Part shown: in pieces, positions 19,543 to 28,345 of the stretch
Layout: every line of letters begins with the position of its first letter
How positions within the stretch are numbered: the stretch's first letter is position 1
NCBI RefSeq assembly: GCF_009908285.1
Contig: NZ_JAAARM010000002.1
Span: 62,001 to 126,000, forward strand
Length of the DNA: 64,000 bases
Source of the DNA: Pseudomonas sp. Fl4BN1
GTDB lineage: Bacteria > Pseudomonadota > Gammaproteobacteria > Pseudomonadales > Pseudomonadaceae
Reading direction: 5' to 3'
Notes under the pieces: model-generated
Told to the model about the DNA's origin: nothing
The model's input: the letters and a program-made list of their open reading frames with translations, nothing else
The model's database searches: none
Position numbers and translations under genes: made by a program

Positions 19543-20496
19543 ATGAGCGTTCGCCTCGGGATTGTCATGGACCCTATCGCCAGCATTTCCTACAAGAAGG
19601 ACAGCTCGCTGGCCATGCTGCTGGCCGCCCAAGAGCGCGGCTGGACCCTCTTCTATATGGAACAGCGCGATCTTTACCAGGGCGCCGGAGTCGCCCGGGC
19701 GCGCATGCGTCCGCTGCAAGTCTTCGCCAATCCAGAGAAGTGGTTCGAGCTGGAGGCCGAGATCGACTGCCCCCTGAGCGATCTGGACGTGATCCTGATG
19801 CGCAAGGACCCGCCCTTCGACATGGAGTTCGTCTACTCCACCTACCTGCTGGAACAAGCCGAAAGCGCCGGCGTGCTAGTGGTCAACAAGCCTCAGAGCC
19901 TGCGCGACTGCAATGAAAAGCTGTTTGCCACCTTGTTTCCGCAGTGCACACCGGCCACCGTGGTCAGCCGCCGTGCCGACGTGCTGCGTGAATTCGCTGC
20001 TGCACATGGCGACGTCATCCTCAAGCCCCTGGATGGCATGGGCGGCACCTCGATCTTCCGCCACCGCGCTGGCGATCCGAACCTGTCGGTGATCCTGGAA
20101 ACCCTGACTGCGCTCGGTAGCCAGCAGATCATGGCCCAGGCCTACCTGCCGGCGATCAAGGATGGCGACAAGCGCATCCTGATGATCGATGGCGAACCGG
20201 TCCCGTATTGCCTGGCGCGCATCCCCGCTGCCGGTGAAACCCGCGGCAACCTGGCGGCCGGCGGTCGCGGCGAAGCCCGTCCTTTGAGCGACAAGGATCG
20301 CTGGATCGCCGCCCAGGTCGGCCCGACCCTGCGGGCCAAGGGCCTGCTGTTCGTCGGCCTCGACGTGATCGGCGAGCACCTGACGGAAATCAACGTCACC
20401 AGCCCGACCTGCATCCGCGAAATCGACAACGCCTTCGGCACCAACATCGGCGCACTGCTGATGGATGCCATCGATCAGAAGCTCAAGGCCAAGTGA
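19543..20496 (+). CDS. gshB: Glutathione synthetase
   Basis: ATP-grasp ligase joining gamma-glutamylcysteine and glycine to give glutathione, in the cytosol. The 317-residue length matches GshB. Signatures include VRLGIVMDPIASISYKKDSS at the N-terminus, the ATP-grasp loop ILKPLDGMGGTSIFR and the metal-binding region EINVTSPTCIREID near the C-terminus. A clear Shine-Dalgarno (AAGGA) lies nine bases before the ATG. It is followed by a long inverted repeat and a TonB gene. Confidence 0.96.
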   Translation: MSVRLGIVMDPIASISYKKDSSLAMLLAAQERGWTLFYMEQRDLYQGAGVARARMRPLQVFANPEKWFELEAEIDCPLSDLDVILMRKDPPFDMEFVYSTYLLEQAESAGVLVVNKPQSLRDCNEKLFATLFPQCTPATVVSRRADVLREFAAAHGDVILKPLDGMGGTSIFRHRAGDPNLSVILETLTALGSQQIMAQAYLPAIKDGDKRILMIDGEPVPYCLARIPAAGETRGNLAAGGRGEARPLSDKDRWIAAQVGPTLRAKGLLFVGLDVIGEHLTEINVTSPTCIREIDNAFGTNIGALLMDAIDQKLKAK

Positions 20497-20511
20497 TGTA
20501 GAACAACCAAG

Positions 20512-20570
20512 CACAAACCAACATTGCGTTATCATGCGCCGCCTGTGAAACCCGCGATGTTGGTTTTGTG
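20512..20570. promoter_or_regulatory. Long inverted repeat between gshB and tonB3
   Basis: Arms at 20512-20528 and 20553-20570 are complementary over about 17 bases (CACAAACCAACATTGCG against CGCGATGTTGGTTTTGTG), with one bulge and one G-T pair around a 24-base loop. No T-tract follows, so it is not a standard terminator. It lies 26 bases upstream of the tonB start. It could be an operator, an attenuator-like hairpin or an mRNA processing site. Confidence 0.65.
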
Positions 20571-20596
20571 ATGCCTCCTGTGATGTCGAACCGCCG

Positions 20597-21496
20597 ATGA
20601 GCCTCCCGTCCGATCTGCCACCCGAACTTGCCCATAGCGGCGTGCGTGCGGCCGATCGCCTGGGTTTTACCCTGTTCCTCGCAGCGCTCCTGCACCTGGC
20701 GCTGATCCTCGGCCTGGGCTTCTCCTTTGCCGAGCCCCAGCAGATCAGCAAGACCCTGGAAATCACCCTGGCCACCTTCAAGAGCGAAACCAAGCCGAAG
20801 AAGGCCGATTTCCTCGCCCAGGAAAACCAGCAAGGCAGTGGCACCCTGGACAAGAAGGCCATTCCCAAGACCACCGAAGTCGCGCCGTTCCAGGACAACT
20901 CGGTAAAAAAGGTCACGCCGCCGCCCTCGGTCAAACCGCAGGTCAATGAAGTCGCACCCAAGGCGGCAGTGGCCACCACCGCACCGAAGCCGAAAAAGAC
21001 CGTGACCCAGCGCGAAGAGGTCAAGAAAGACCCGACGCCCAAGGCCGATACCCCGACATTCGACAGTTCGCAGCTGTCCAGCGAGATTTCCAGCCTGGAA
21101 GCCGAACTGGCCAACGAACAGCAGCTGTACGCCAAGCGTCCGCGCATCCACCGCATGAGTGCCGCCTCGACCATGCGTGACAAGGGTGCCTGGTACAAGG
21201 ACGAATGGCGCAAGAAGGTCGAGCGCATCGGCAACCTCAACTACCCCGAAGAGGCCCGGCGCAAGCAGGTCTACGGCAACCTGCGGCTGATGGTCTCGAT
21301 CAACCGCGACGGCTCCTTGTATGAAGTGCTGGTGCTGGAGTCCTCCGGCCAACCGCTGCTGGACCAGGCGGCCCAGCGCATCGTGCGCCTGGCAGCGCCG
21401 TTCGCCCCGTTCACCGGCGACCTGTCGGACATCGATCGCCTGGAAATCATCCGCACCTGGCGCTTCGCCCGGGGCGACAAGCTTTCCAGCAACTGA
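20597..21496 (+). CDS. tonB3: TonB-family energy transducer (TonB3-like)
   Basis: Inner-membrane protein that couples the proton motive force to outer-membrane processes. The 299-residue protein has an N-terminal membrane anchor (about residues 24-42, FTLFLAALLHLALILGLGF) and a long Lys/Pro-rich periplasmic spacer. The C-terminal TonB fold shows YPEEARRKQVYGNLRLMVSI and ends in IIRTWRFARGD. P. aeruginosa TonB3 is encoded in the same place, next to gshB and the Chp genes, and was reported to be needed for normal twitching and pilus assembly. The pilus role is inferred from that conserved context. Confidence 0.85.
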   Translation: MSLPSDLPPELAHSGVRAADRLGFTLFLAALLHLALILGLGFSFAEPQQISKTLEITLATFKSETKPKKADFLAQENQQGSGTLDKKAIPKTTEVAPFQDNSVKKVTPPPSVKPQVNEVAPKAAVATTAPKPKKTVTQREEVKKDPTPKADTPTFDSSQLSSEISSLEAELANEQQLYAKRPRIHRMSAASTMRDKGAWYKDEWRKKVERIGNLNYPEEARRKQVYGNLRLMVSINRDGSLYEVLVLESSGQPLLDQAAQRIVRLAAPFAPFTGDLSDIDRLEIIRTWRFARGDKLSSN

Positions 21497-21507
21497 CCCG
21501 CCCTCCC

Positions 21508-21686
21508 GTAGGAGCCGGCTTGCCGGCGAAGGGACCCGCAGGCCTGCGCAACCTTCGATGACGCCTTCGCTGGCAAGCCAGCTCCTACAACACCCCCCTC
21601 CCCCGTAGGAGCCGGCTTGCCGGCGAAGGGGCCCGCAAGGCCTGTGCAACCTTCGATGACGCCTTCGCTGGCAAGCCAGCTCCTGC
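21508..21686. repeat. Two tandem REP doublets
   Basis: Two successive copies of a REP-spacer-inverted-REP unit, starting at 21508 and 21605 (97-base period) with nearly identical spacers (CAACCTTCGATGACGCCTTCGC is shared in part). They lie between tonB3 and algH. The arrangement indicates tandem duplication of a doublet, as in the larger array at the right end of the window. Confidence 0.9.
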
Positions 21687-21735
21687 AACAGGGTTGCGCT
21701 TGTCAGCCGGGCCCGCCAACGCCACACTAGTACTC

Positions 21736-22305
21736 ATGAAAAATGTCAGCCCCAGCTACCTCAAGCATCACTTCCTGATCGCCATGCCGCATATGGCCGA
21801 CCCGAACTTTGCGCAGACGTTGACCTACATCGTCGAGCACAACGCCAGTGGCGCCATGGGCCTGGTGATCAACCGGCCGCAGGACCTCAGCCTCGCCGAC
21901 ATCCTTGAACAACTGCGCCCCGACGAAGATCCGCCGATCCTCTGCCAGCATGTGCCGATCTTCAGCGGCGGCCCGGTGCAGACCGATCGCGGTTTCGTCC
22001 TGCACCCCAACGGCCCGGTCTACCAGGCCACGGTGGAGCTCGAAGGCCTGTCCCTGTCCACCTCCCAGGATGTGCTGTTCGCCATCGCCGAAGGTGTGGG
22101 ACCGGCCAAGAGCCTGATCGCCCTGGGCTACGCCGGCTGGGAAGCCGGGCAACTGGAAGCCGAACTGGCGGACAACGCCTGGCTGACCTGCCCGTTTGAC
22201 GCCGACATCCTGTTCAACACCAGCAGCGAACTGCGCCTGGAAGCCGCCGCGCGGCACCTGGGGGTCAACCTCAGCCTGCTCACCAGCCAGGCGGGCCACG
22301 CCTGA
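21736..22305 (+). CDS. algH: YqgE/AlgH family protein
   Basis: Cytosolic protein of the UPF0301 family, 189 residues, named AlgH in P. aeruginosa after an association with alginate control; its molecular function is still unsettled. The ATG at 21736 is chosen because upstream codons lie within non-coding DNA after the REP elements. Family motifs seen: HHFLIAMPHMADPNF, ASGAMGLVINRP, FSGGPVQTDRGFVLH and GYAGWEAGQLE. Its stop overlaps the ruvX start by one base, as in many proteobacteria. Confidence 0.93.
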   Translation: MKNVSPSYLKHHFLIAMPHMADPNFAQTLTYIVEHNASGAMGLVINRPQDLSLADILEQLRPDEDPPILCQHVPIFSGGPVQTDRGFVLHPNGPVYQATVELEGLSLSTSQDVLFAIAEGVGPAKSLIALGYAGWEAGQLEAELADNAWLTCPFDADILFNTSSELRLEAAARHLGVNLSLLTSQAGHA

Positions 22306-22742
22306 TGGCCCTGCGACTGATCCTCGGCTTCGACTACGGCACCAAGCAGATCGGCGTCGCCGTGGGCCAGGCCATCACTGGCCAGGCCCGCGAGTTGTGC
22401 ACCCTGAAGGCGCAGAATGGCGTGCCCGACTGGAATCAGGTGCAAGCCCTGATCAATGAGTGGAAGCCCGACGCCGTAGTGGTGGGCCTGCCCCTGAACA
22501 TGGACGGCAGCCCCAGCGACATGTGCGTACGCGCCGAAAAATTCGCCCGGCGCCTGAACGGCCGCTTCAATGTGCCCTTCTATACCCACGACGAACGCCT
22601 GACCACCTTCGAGGCCAAGGGCGAACGCCTGGCCCGGGGCGGCCAGAAAGGCAGTTACCGCGACAACCCGGTGGACGCCATCGCTGCGGCCCTGCTGCTG
22701 CAGGGCTGGCTCGACGAAAACGCCACGCTGTTGAACACCTGA
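22305..22742 (+). CDS. ruvX: RNase H-like protein RuvX (YqgF)
   Basis: Pre-16S rRNA nuclease / Holliday-junction-resolvase-fold protein, 145 residues. The N-terminal acidic motif [14 protein letters not shown], the [10 protein letters not shown] strand and the DERLTTFEA region with a terminal [13 protein letters not shown] are characteristic. It overlaps algH by one base and precedes pyrR by 119 bases, the conserved algH-ruvX-pyrR order of Pseudomonas. Confidence 0.94.
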   Translation: MALRLILGFDYGTKQIGVAVGQAITGQARELCTLKAQNGVPDWNQVQALINEWKPDAVVVGLPLNMDGSPSDMCVRAEKFARRLNGRFNVPFYTHDERLTTFEAKGERLARGGQKGSYRDNPVDAIAAALLLQGWLDENATLLNT

Positions 22743-22861
22743 AGATCCCGAATCCTGAGGATGCGCGGCCCTGCGGCTGCGCGCCTCCTGGCCCAACACC
22801 CGCCGTAAGTCCCCGCGCCTTGCTGCCCGGCAACCAGACGCGAGCCCACGAAGGAGCCACC

Positions 22862-23368
22862 ATGAGTCTGCCCAATCCCGCCGCCCTGATCAGCCAGATG
22901 GCCATTGATCTCAACGCCCACCTGGCCAAGCGCGCCATCAGCGAGCCGCGCTTCATCGGTATCCGTACCGGTGGCGTGTGGGTGGCCCAGGCCCTGTTGG
23001 AAGCCCTGGGCAGCAACTCGCCCCTGGGCACCCTGGATGTGTCCTTCTACCGCGACGACTTCAGCCAGAACGGCCTGCACCCTCAGGTACGCCCCTCGGA
23101 GCTGCCATTCGAGATCGAAGGCCAGCACCTGGTACTGATCGACGATGTGCTGATGAGTGGCCGGACTATCCGTGCCGCCCTCAACGAGCTGTTCGACTAC
23201 GGCCGACCGGCCAGCGTGACCCTGGTCTGCCTGCTGGACCTGGATGCCGGTGAATTGCCGATTCGTCCGAATGTGGTGGGCGCGACCCTGTCGCTGGCCG
23301 CCCACGAGCGAGTAAAATTGTCCGGTCCTGCGCCGCTTCAACTCGAGCTCCAAGACCTCGCCCTCTAA
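22862..23368 (+). CDS. pyrR: Pyrimidine operon regulator/uracil phosphoribosyltransferase PyrR
   Basis: PRPP-binding protein of the PyrR family, 168 residues, with the phosphoribosyltransferase loop [13 protein letters not shown] at about residues 93-105. In pseudomonads it sits upstream of pyrB and has been linked to pyrimidine gene control and uracil salvage. The ATG at 22862 has AAGGAG eight bases upstream. A GC-rich palindrome (GCGCGGCCCTGCGGCTGCGCGC, split here as GCGCG and GCGC arms) lies about 80 bases before it. Confidence 0.93.
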   Translation: MSLPNPAALISQMAIDLNAHLAKRAISEPRFIGIRTGGVWVAQALLEALGSNSPLGTLDVSFYRDDFSQNGLHPQVRPSELPFEIEGQHLVLIDDVLMSGRTIRAALNELFDYGRPASVTLVCLLDLDAGELPIRPNVVGATLSLAAHERVKLSGPAPLQLELQDLAL

Positions 23369-23393
23369 CTCGCCCTTTTAAGAGTCCATTGCG

Positions 23394-24398
23394 ATGACGC
23401 CTCTAGACGCCAAGCGCCCGCTGCAGCTCAACGATCAGGGCCAGCTGCGCCATTTCCTGTCCCTCGACGGCCTGAACCGCGAGCTGCTGACGGAAATCCT
23501 CGACACCGCCGACTCGTTCCTCGAAGTCGGCGCCCGGGCAGTGAAGAAAGTCCCGCTGCTGCGCGGCAAGACCGTGTGCAACGTGTTTTTCGAGAACTCC
23601 ACCCGCACCCGCACCACCTTCGAACTGGCGGCCCAACGGCTGTCGGCGGACGTGATCACCCTGAATGTCTCGACCTCTTCGGCGAGCAAGGGTGAAACCC
23701 TGCTGGACACCCTGCGCAACCTGGAAGCCATGGCCGCCGACATGTTCGTGGTACGCCACGGCGACTCCGGCGCTGCGCATTTCATCGCCGAACACGTGTG
23801 CCCGCAGGTGGCGATCATCAATGGCGGCGACGGCCGCCATGCCCACCCGACCCAAGGCATGCTCGACATGCTGACCATCCGCCGGCACAAGGGTGGCTTC
23901 GAGAACCTCTCGGTGGCCATCGTCGGCGACATCCTGCATTCGCGGGTCGCGCGCTCGAACATGCTGGCGCTGAAAGCCCTCGGCTGCCCGGACATCCGCG
24001 TGATCGCGCCGAAGACCCTGCTGCCCATCGGCATCGAGCAGTACGGGGTCAAGGTCTACACCGACATGACCGAAGGCCTGAAGGATGTAGATGTGGTGAT
24101 CATGCTGCGCCTGCAGCGTGAGCGCATGCAGGGTGGCCTGCTGCCCAGCGAAGGCGAGTTCTACCGCCTGTTCGGCCTGACCACCGCACGCCTGGCCGGG
24201 GCCAAGCCCGACGCCATCGTCATGCACCCGGGCCCGATCAACCGTGGCGTGGAGATCGAATCGGCAGTGGCCGACGGTCCGCACTCGGTGATTCTCAACC
24301 AAGTGACCTACGGCATTGCAGTGCGCATGGCGGTACTGTCCATGGCCATGAGCGGGCAGACCGCCCAGCGACAATTCGAGCAGGAGAACGCCCAGTGA
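23394..24398 (+). CDS. pyrB: Aspartate carbamoyltransferase catalytic subunit
   Basis: Condenses carbamoyl phosphate with aspartate in pyrimidine synthesis. The 334-residue protein has the carbamoyl-phosphate loop STRTR at residues 69-73, the [12 protein letters not shown] motif and the aspartate-binding LRLQRERM. Pseudomonas PyrB has an extended N-terminus and assembles as a dodecamer with the inactive dihydroorotase PyrC'. The overlapping pyrC' start (four bases, GTGA type) agrees with that 1:1 complex. Confidence 0.97.
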   Translation: MTPLDAKRPLQLNDQGQLRHFLSLDGLNRELLTEILDTADSFLEVGARAVKKVPLLRGKTVCNVFFENSTRTRTTFELAAQRLSADVITLNVSTSSASKGETLLDTLRNLEAMAADMFVVRHGDSGAAHFIAEHVCPQVAIINGGDGRHAHPTQGMLDMLTIRRHKGGFENLSVAIVGDILHSRVARSNMLALKALGCPDIRVIAPKTLLPIGIEQYGVKVYTDMTEGLKDVDVVIMLRLQRERMQGGLLPSEGEFYRLFGLTTARLAGAKPDAIVMHPGPINRGVEIESAVADGPHSVILNQVTYGIAVRMAVLSMAMSGQTAQRQFEQENAQ

Positions 24399-25666
24399 AG
24401 CTCAGCATTCTCGGCGCCCGCGTCATCGATCCAAGCAGCGGCCTGGATCAAACCACTGATCTGCACCTGGAAGCCGGCAAGATCGTCGCCATCGGCGCCG
24501 CTCCCAACGGTTTCAACGCCGTCACCAGCATCGACGCCAAGGGGCTGATAGCCGCCCCCGGCCTGGTGGACCTGAGCGTCGCCCTGCGCGAGCCGGGCTA
24601 CAGCCGCAAAGGCAGCATCGCCAGCGAAACCCGCGCCGCCGCTGCCGGGGGCGTCACCAGCCTGTGCTGCCCACCGCACACCAAGCCGGTACTGGACACC
24701 TCGGCCGTGGCCGAACTGATCCTCGACCGCGCCCGGGAAGCCGGCAACAGCAAAGTCTTTCCGATCGGGGCCTTGAGCAAGGGCCTGGAAGGCGAGCAGC
24801 TTGCAGAGCTCATCGCGTTGCGCGACGCCGGTTGCGTGGCCTTCGGCAATGGCCTGGAAGGTTTCCGCAGTACCCGCACCCTGTGTCGTGCCCTGGAATA
24901 TGCCGCGACGTTCGACCTGACGGTGATCTTCCACTCCCAGGACCGTGACCTGGCCGAAGGCGGTCTGGCCCACGAAGGTGCCACCGCGAGCTTCCTCGGC
25001 TTGCCGGGGATTCCCGAAAGCGCGGAAACCGTGGCCCTGGCCCGGGACCTGCTGCTGGTAGAGCAAAGCGGCGTGCGCGCGCACTTCAGCCAACTGACCA
25101 GTGCCCGAGGTGTAGAACTGATCGCCCAGGCACAGGCCCGTGGCCTGCCAGTGACCGCCGATGTAGCGCTGTACCAGCTGATTCTCACCGATGAGGCGCT
25201 GATCGACTTCTCCAGCCTGTATCACGTGCAGCCGCCGCTGCGCTCCCGAGCCGATCGTGACGCCTTGCGCGAAGCCGTGAAGTCCGGAGTGGTGCAAGCC
25301 ATCTCCAGCCATCACCAGCCTCACGAGCGGGATGCCAAGCTGGCGCCGTTCGGTGCCACCGAGCCGGGTATCAGCAGCGTCGAGTTGCTACTGCCTCTGG
25401 CCCTGACCCTGGTGCAGGATGGCTTGCTCGACCTGCCGACCCTGTTGGCACGCCTGAGCGCTGGCCCGGCCGAGGCCCTGCGCCTGCCGGCGGGCAAACT
25501 GATGGCCGGCGGTGCGGCGGACCTGGTGCTGTTCGACCCAGCCAGCTCCACCGTGGCCGGCGAACGCTGGCTGTCCAAGGGCGAGAACTGCCCGTTCCTC
25601 GGCCATAGCCTGCCGGGGGCAGTGCGCTACACCCTGGTGGACGGGCATATCAGCTATCAGGGCTGA
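24395..25666 (+). CDS. pyrC': Inactive dihydroorotase-like subunit PyrC'
   Basis: Amidohydrolase-fold partner of PyrB, 423 residues. True dihydroorotases have an HxH metal motif after strand 1; here the segment reads [17 protein letters not shown], with both histidines replaced, so catalysis is not expected. This agrees with the known non-enzymatic, structural PyrC' of Pseudomonas that is required for aspartate transcarbamoylase assembly. The start overlaps the pyrB stop. An active dihydroorotase must be encoded elsewhere. Confidence 0.93.
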   Translation: MKLSILGARVIDPSSGLDQTTDLHLEAGKIVAIGAAPNGFNAVTSIDAKGLIAAPGLVDLSVALREPGYSRKGSIASETRAAAAGGVTSLCCPPHTKPVLDTSAVAELILDRAREAGNSKVFPIGALSKGLEGEQLAELIALRDAGCVAFGNGLEGFRSTRTLCRALEYAATFDLTVIFHSQDRDLAEGGLAHEGATASFLGLPGIPESAETVALARDLLLVEQSGVRAHFSQLTSARGVELIAQAQARGLPVTADVALYQLILTDEALIDFSSLYHVQPPLRSRADRDALREAVKSGVVQAISSHHQPHERDAKLAPFGATEPGISSVELLLPLALTLVQDGLLDLPTLLARLSAGPAEALRLPAGKLMAGGAADLVLFDPASSTVAGERWLSKGENCPFLGHSLPGAVRYTLVDGHISYQG

Positions 25667-25683
25667 GGGCGCGACGCCCGCTT

Positions 25684-25726
25684 TCGCCGACACGCCGGCT
25701 CCCGCGAGGAGCTGGCGTGTCGGCGA
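25684..25726. repeat. Variant REP hairpin after pyrC'
   Basis: Arms 25684-25702 and 25708-25726 form a 19-bp stem with one mismatch and a 5-base loop. Compared with the common REP half GGAGCTGGCTTGCCGGCGA, the right arm reads GGAGCTGGCGTGTCGGCGA, and the left arm carries the matching changes. It lies between convergent genes and probably acts as a bidirectional terminator or mRNA end. Confidence 0.75.
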
Positions 25727-25734
25727 TGCCTGGT

Positions 25735-26154
25735 TCAGCGGCGCTTGGCGTTTTCCAGGGAGACCTGGTCGTTCAGGGTCCAGAAGTCGTACAGCACCCC
25801 GATGAAGAACAAGCCGCCGGTAAACAGGTAGAGCACACCACTCAACCATTTGCCCTGGTACATACGGTGCACGCCAAATACCCCGAGGAAGGTCAGGAGT
25901 ATCCAGGCAACGCTGTATTCCACCGGCCCCGAGGTAAACCGCAGGTCCGCTTCCCGGTCCATGGCCGGGATCAGGAACAAGTCGATCAGCCAGCCGATCC
26001 CCAACAGACCGAAGGTGAAGAACCAGATCGTCCCGGTTACCGGCTTGCCGTAGTAGAAGCGGTGGGCACCGGTAAAACCGAAAATCCACAACAGGTAACC
26101 GATCACCTTGCTGTGGGTATCGTGGGTCGATGCATCCTGACGATAGGTATTCAT
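25735..26154 (-). CDS. TM2-domain membrane protein
   Basis: Predicted inner-membrane protein of 139 residues with two TM2-like repeats. Each has a helix-turn containing a G-x-H-R-x-Y/M-x-G-K core: GFTGAHRFYYGKP near residue 26 and GVFGVHRMYQGKW near residue 91. Each repeat is followed by paired hydrophobic helices and an acidic aspartate (GWLIDLFLIP, GVLYDFW). Function is unknown. It is transcribed toward pyrC' and divergent from the NlpC/P60 gene. The hydropathy and repeats are clear; no process can be assigned. Confidence 0.8.
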   Translation of the reverse strand: MNTYRQDASTHDTHSKVIGYLLWIFGFTGAHRFYYGKPVTGTIWFFTFGLLGIGWLIDLFLIPAMDREADLRFTSGPVEYSVAWILLTFLGVFGVHRMYQGKWLSGVLYLFTGGLFFIGVLYDFWTLNDQVSLENAKRR

Positions 26155-26405
26155 TGAGAGCCTCTTTATAGGTGATAGATAAATATTCTTAAAAACTTTG
26201 TGACTTTTTTACAGGCGTTCGACGTGTTGCCAATGTTACCTTCTCTTCCGTCAAAGCCTTGTACTGCCTGACTTCTGACAGTTTTCTGCGTCAAGTTGCC
26301 ACCTCTTTGCCGAAGTTGACCCCAAGGTTGAATCGACAAACGGCCTCGGAAGTGACCTGAAAGCTGTTATAAAGTTGCGCGCTAACCAAATAAGAGCCTT
26401 GCCTA

Positions 26406-27029
26406 ATGCGTCCATTTTTCAAGACATGGCTAACCATTTGCCTATTAATGCCACTGGCCGCCCACGCCACCAACCGTGAGCAACGACTTCCCAACGTTAA
26501 TGGCTACACCCCGAAATCCCATGTTTCGACGGTCACCGCCAAGAACAAAACCTCGATCAAGCACCCCACCCGCCTGAGCAAAGCCGACAGCAAACTGGTC
26601 GCCAACAATACCGGCCGACCTAGCACCACGGTCCTCAGCCGCGCGGTCAACGTTCTCGGTACTCCTTATCGTTGGGGCGGCAGCAGCCCAAGTAAAGGCT
26701 TCGACTGCAGCGGGCTAGTGCGCTACGCCTTCAATGACGTCGCCGCCGTGGACCTGCCACGTACCTCCAACGCCATGGCCAGTGGCCACGGCCAAAAGGT
26801 CGAACGCAAGGACCTGAAACCTGGCGACCTGCTGTTCTTCAACATCAAGAGCCGCAAGGTCAACCATGTTGCCATCTACCTGGGCGAAGACCGCTTTATC
26901 CACGCCCCTCGGCGCGGCAAGGCAGTGACCATCGACACCCTGAAAAAACCTTATTGGCAGAGCCACTATGTGGTTGCCAAGCGGGTCCTGCCTAAAGAGC
27001 ACGCGCCCCTGCGGGTTGTGCAGCGCTAA
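26406..27029 (+). CDS. NlpC/P60 family peptidoglycan endopeptidase
   Basis: Exported cell-wall hydrolase of the C40 family, 207 residues. A signal peptide (about residues 1-21, hydrophobic core LTICLLMPLAAHA) precedes a basic linker. The NlpC/P60 domain has catalytic Cys101 in GFDCSGL, His154 in VNHVAIY and a polar third position at His166 in FIHAPR. It is expected to cut D-glutamyl-meso-diaminopimelate bonds in stem peptides. It stands alone between divergent and convergent neighbours; a REP doublet follows the stop. Confidence 0.9.
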   Translation: MRPFFKTWLTICLLMPLAAHATNREQRLPNVNGYTPKSHVSTVTAKNKTSIKHPTRLSKADSKLVANNTGRPSTTVLSRAVNVLGTPYRWGGSSPSKGFDCSGLVRYAFNDVAAVDLPRTSNAMASGHGQKVERKDLKPGDLLFFNIKSRKVNHVAIYLGEDRFIHAPRRGKAVTIDTLKKPYWQSHYVVAKRVLPKEHAPLRVVQR

Positions 27030-27037
27030 CACTCCGA

Positions 27038-27091
27038 TTCGCCGGCAAGCCGGCTCCTACAACAACCTGTAGGAGCCGGCTTGCCGGCGAA
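27038..27091. repeat. REP doublet between NlpC/P60 gene and pilT
   Basis: Two perfect facing REPs (27038-27060 and 27069-27091), separated by only eight bases, between convergent genes. The complete 23-base halves are mutually complementary, so the whole element can fold into one long hairpin. Confidence 0.92.
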
Positions 27092-27107
27092 TGCATTTCC
27101 AGCCCCG

Positions 27108-28142
27108 TCAAAAGCTCTCCGGCATCCGCGCCTTCTCCCGCGCCTGTTCACGGCTGATCAACCCCTGCCCCAGCAATGCCTTCAGGCTCATGTCCAGCGT
27201 GCGCATGCCCTGCGAGCCTCCGGTCTGGATCGCTGAATACATCTGCGCCACCTTGTCCTCGCGGATCAGGTTACGGATCGCCGGGCTGCCCAGCATGATC
27301 TCGTGAGCCGCCACCCGGCCGCCGCCAACCTTCTTCACCAGCACCTGGGCAATCACCGCCTGCAGCGACTCGGCCAGCATCGAGCGCACCAGGGCCTTCT
27401 CCTCCCCCGGAAATACATCCACCAGCCGGTCGATGGTCTTGGCTGCCGATGAAGTGTGCAAGGTGGCGAACACCAGGTGCCCGGTTTCCGCGGCGGTCAG
27501 CGCCAGGCGAATGGTTTCCAGATCGCGCAACTCGCCCAACAGGATCACATCCGGGTCTTCCCGCAGGGCCGCGCGCAAGGCCGTGGCAAAGCTCTGGGTG
27601 TCACGCGGCACTTCGCGCTGGTGAACCAGGCAATTCTTCTGCGAATGAATGAACTCGATGGGGTCTTCGATGGTGAGGATGTGCTGCTGTCGTTGCTGGT
27701 TGAGATGGTCGATCATCGCCGCAAGCGTAGTGGACTTGCCGCTGCCGGTGGGCCCGGTAACCAGCACCAGCCCCCGCGGCACCTCGGTAATCTGCCGAAA
27801 TACCTCCCCCAGCCCCAGCGCCTCCAGGCTCTGTACCCGTGACGGGATCAAGCGCAGCACCGCACCGGCGCCGCGAGCATGCTGGAAGGCATTGACCCGA
27901 AACCTGGCCACACCTGGCAGCTCATAAGCGAAGTCGAGATCCTGATGACTGGCGAACGCCTGCCTTTGCGACTCGCTCATCAAGCCATGAATCAAGGCCA
28001 ACACCTGCTGCGCTTCCAGGGCCGGGCAATCCAGCGGACGAATATCGCCGTCAATGCGCAACATTGGCGCCAGCCCGGCGGAGAGATGCAGGTCGGAAGC
28101 GCCCTGGGAGACGCTCAAGAGCAAGAGTTCGCTGATGTCCAT
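27108..28142 (-). CDS. pilT: Type IV pilus retraction ATPase PilT
   Basis: Hexameric cytoplasmic motor that depolymerises the pilus for twitching. The ATG at 28142 gives 344 residues, the normal PilT length; codons further upstream are rejected. Visible are Walker A GPTGSGKSTT, the Asp-box/EDPIEFIH stretch, Walker B LLGELRDLET, the His box TLHTSSAAKTIDRL and the PilT-specific AIRNLIRE motif near residue 288. The usual downstream partner pilU is not here. Confidence 0.96.
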   Translation of the reverse strand: MDISELLLLSVSQGASDLHLSAGLAPMLRIDGDIRPLDCPALEAQQVLALIHGLMSESQRQAFASHQDLDFAYELPGVARFRVNAFQHARGAGAVLRLIPSRVQSLEALGLGEVFRQITEVPRGLVLVTGPTGSGKSTTLAAMIDHLNQQRQQHILTIEDPIEFIHSQKNCLVHQREVPRDTQSFATALRAALREDPDVILLGELRDLETIRLALTAAETGHLVFATLHTSSAAKTIDRLVDVFPGEEKALVRSMLAESLQAVIAQVLVKKVGGGRVAAHEIMLGSPAIRNLIREDKVAQMYSAIQTGGSQGMRTLDMSLKALLGQGLISREQAREKARMPESF

Positions 28143-28345
28143 AGTGCCCCCCAATTCCAGTAGAATGCCGCGAGCTTCAGGCCCGCCCGTACCCGGCAGA
28201 TTCAATTGCCCGGCCCGGGCCATGTCCGGCACAGTCCTTGAGCACTGCTCGGGCCGGTGGACAGAAAGGGTCTGGTGGATTCACGCGGCAAGGGGCGGCC
28301 AAGATCACCGGCACCCAGCCGCCGTTACTTTTGAGACGGAATCGA

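Noticed and set aside
20512..20570. Rho-independent terminator for gshB
   Set aside because: The stem is strong but is not followed by a T-run on either strand, so it is listed as an unexplained inverted repeat.
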